This document shows, piece after piece, positions 5,815 through 6,528 of a DNA stretch of 6,528 nucleotides. The stretch is from Victivallales bacterium (GTDB lineage Bacteria > Verrucomicrobiota > Lentisphaeria > Oligosphaerales > Lenti-02): contig JABGQJ010000438.1 of NCBI GenBank assembly GCA_018648945.1, positions 1-6,528 of the forward strand, read 5' to 3'. Both the position numbers and the translations under genes were made by a program. The first letter of the stretch is position 1. Each line of letters opens with the position of its first letter. The notes below the pieces were generated by a model, which worked only from the letters and a program-made list of their open reading frames with translations, was not told where the DNA came from and did not search any database.

Positions 5815-6528
5815 ATGGATGCACTGTTCTGCGGTACCCGAGAGGCCCCGGAGGAGGGACGATTCTACCCGGCTTCCCCGACCCGCCTGACGGCACAGAT
5901 TGCCGACTTTCTGGCTGGGGCGCGTCAACGGCATCTGCCATCAGTGCGTGCCGTGATCGCGCCACACGCGGGGTACACCTATTCGGGCGCTACTGCGGGA
6001 GCCGCCTACGCTCGGCTGGAAGGGGCGCCTTGCGAGCGGATTGTGGTGCTGGCACCGTCCCATTCCGTCGCCTTCGACTCGATCAGCACCGGAACCTATG
6101 TCCGGTTGGCGACCCCGGTCGGTGACGTGCCCGTGGATGTGGCGGCCTGCATGGAGCTCGTTGCGGCGGCGGACTCGGTCTTCGTGCCCCGAATCGACAC
6201 TCACCAGGACGAGCATGCTCTCGGTACCCAGTTGCCCCTGTTAGCCACGCTCTTTCCGGGGGTGCCGGTCGTGCCCCTGGTCTGTGGTCAACTGAGCAAG
6301 GACACGGCGACGCGGGCGGCCGAGCTGCTGGCCCGGATGTTCCCGGAGGAGAGTACGCTCTGGGTCGCCAGCAGCGACTTCACCCATTTCGGGGCGAGCT
6401 TCGGATTCTGCCCGTTCACGCACGACGTGCATGAGCGGATCGAGGAAATGGACCGGGAAGGGATCGACTGCATTCTGGCCCTCGATGGCGAAGGCTTCCG
6501 GGAGTTCCTGGAGCGCACCGGGGCCACG
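5815..6528 (+). CDS. amrB: AmmeMemoRadiSam system protein B (Memo family), 3' truncated
   Basis: The first 238 codons of a Memo-family gene that leaves the window at the right edge. The ATG at 5815 has AAAGGG (5802-5807) seven bases upstream; an ATG at 5808 is in another frame and gives a non-homologous product. Landmarks in order: EGRFYPASP (14-22), VIAPHAGYTYSGATAG (47-62, H51), VVLAPSHSV (77-85, H83), THQDEHALGTQLPLL (129-143) and ASSDFTHFG (185-193, D188 and H191). H51, H83, D188 and H191 match metal-site residues of human MEMO1, and the fold is related to class III extradiol dioxygenases. The window ends in ERTGAT, just before the place where the family normally has its conserved Cys-Gly. 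In bacteria Memo is often encoded with an AMMECR1-domain protein and a radical SAM enzyme, which might lie further right; the reaction of that set is not established. Transcribed away from the MBL gene. Confidence 0.93.
   Translation, partial: MDALFCGTREAPEEGRFYPASPTRLTAQIADFLAGARQRHLPSVRAVIAPHAGYTYSGATAGAAYARLEGAPCERIVVLAPSHSVAFDSISTGTYVRLATPVGDVPVDVAACMELVAAADSVFVPRIDTHQDEHALGTQLPLLATLFPGVPVVPLVCGQLSKDTATRAAELLARMFPEESTLWVASSDFTHFGASFGFCPFTHDVHERIEEMDREGIDCILALDGEGFREFLERTGAT

Noticed and set aside
5707..5934. 76-codon N-terminal extension of the MBL frame
   Set aside because: Homologous sequence begins at MSQPPLEILFLGTGTSHG; the extension overlaps the Memo gene and is not protein-like.
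5808..6125. 105-codon plus-strand frame starting seven bases before the Memo ATG
   Set aside because: The Memo frame from 5815 is open to the edge and matches the family in many motifs; this frame matches nothing.

Overview
The window is a densely packed, GC-rich stretch of bacterial chromosome. It holds seven convincing protein genes plus one truncated gene at each edge-facing end of a transcript; no RNA genes, insertion sequences or CRISPR arrays are visible. The mix of a secreted heparinase II/III-like protein, a DUF3604 protein, a small CGAxxG redox protein and a Memo-family protein, with clear Shine-Dalgarno sites, fits a free-living environmental bacterium of the Armatimonadota/Planctomycetota kind. 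That is an impression from gene content only, and the sequence does not settle the taxon.

Layout. (1) Bases 1-2005, minus strand: a likely operon read from right to left, with a C_GCAxxG_C_C family redox protein, then an MFS sugar/aromatic-type permease, then the N-terminal 107 residues of an exported heparinase II/III-like protein running off the left edge. (2) Bases 2006-2176: a divergent intergenic region with three separate dyad symmetries, one of them a nested inverted repeat enclosing a -10-like TATATT. (3) Bases 2177-3335, plus strand: a zinc-ribbon protein with four membrane helices, followed one base later by an HD-domain 5'-deoxynucleotidase-like phosphohydrolase. (4) Bases 3396-5706, minus strand, convergent with the previous pair: a PhnP-like metallo-beta-lactamase-fold phosphodiesterase, then a DUF3604 (PHP-like) protein. 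(5) Bases 5815-6528, plus strand, divergent from (4): the first 238 residues of an AmmeMemoRadiSam protein B (Memo), cut by the right edge.

How they may work together. The left operon reads as uptake and breakdown of uronate-type or related oligosaccharides, with a small redox protein beside the transporter as is common for that family (inference). The central and right genes are mostly metal-dependent hydrolases (HD, MBL, PHP-like) whose shared substrate, if any, cannot be read from the sequence.

The strongest anomaly is a one-base frameshift near the 3' end of the MBL gene: skipping a single base in bases 4961-4972 restores a family-like C-terminus that ends at base 4917, whereas the frame as given runs into an unrelated tail ending at 4885. 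I see no clear evidence for a wholly new multi-gene system; the best candidates for follow-up are the nested operator-like repeat, the redox/permease/lyase operon and the membrane zinc-ribbon/HD pair.
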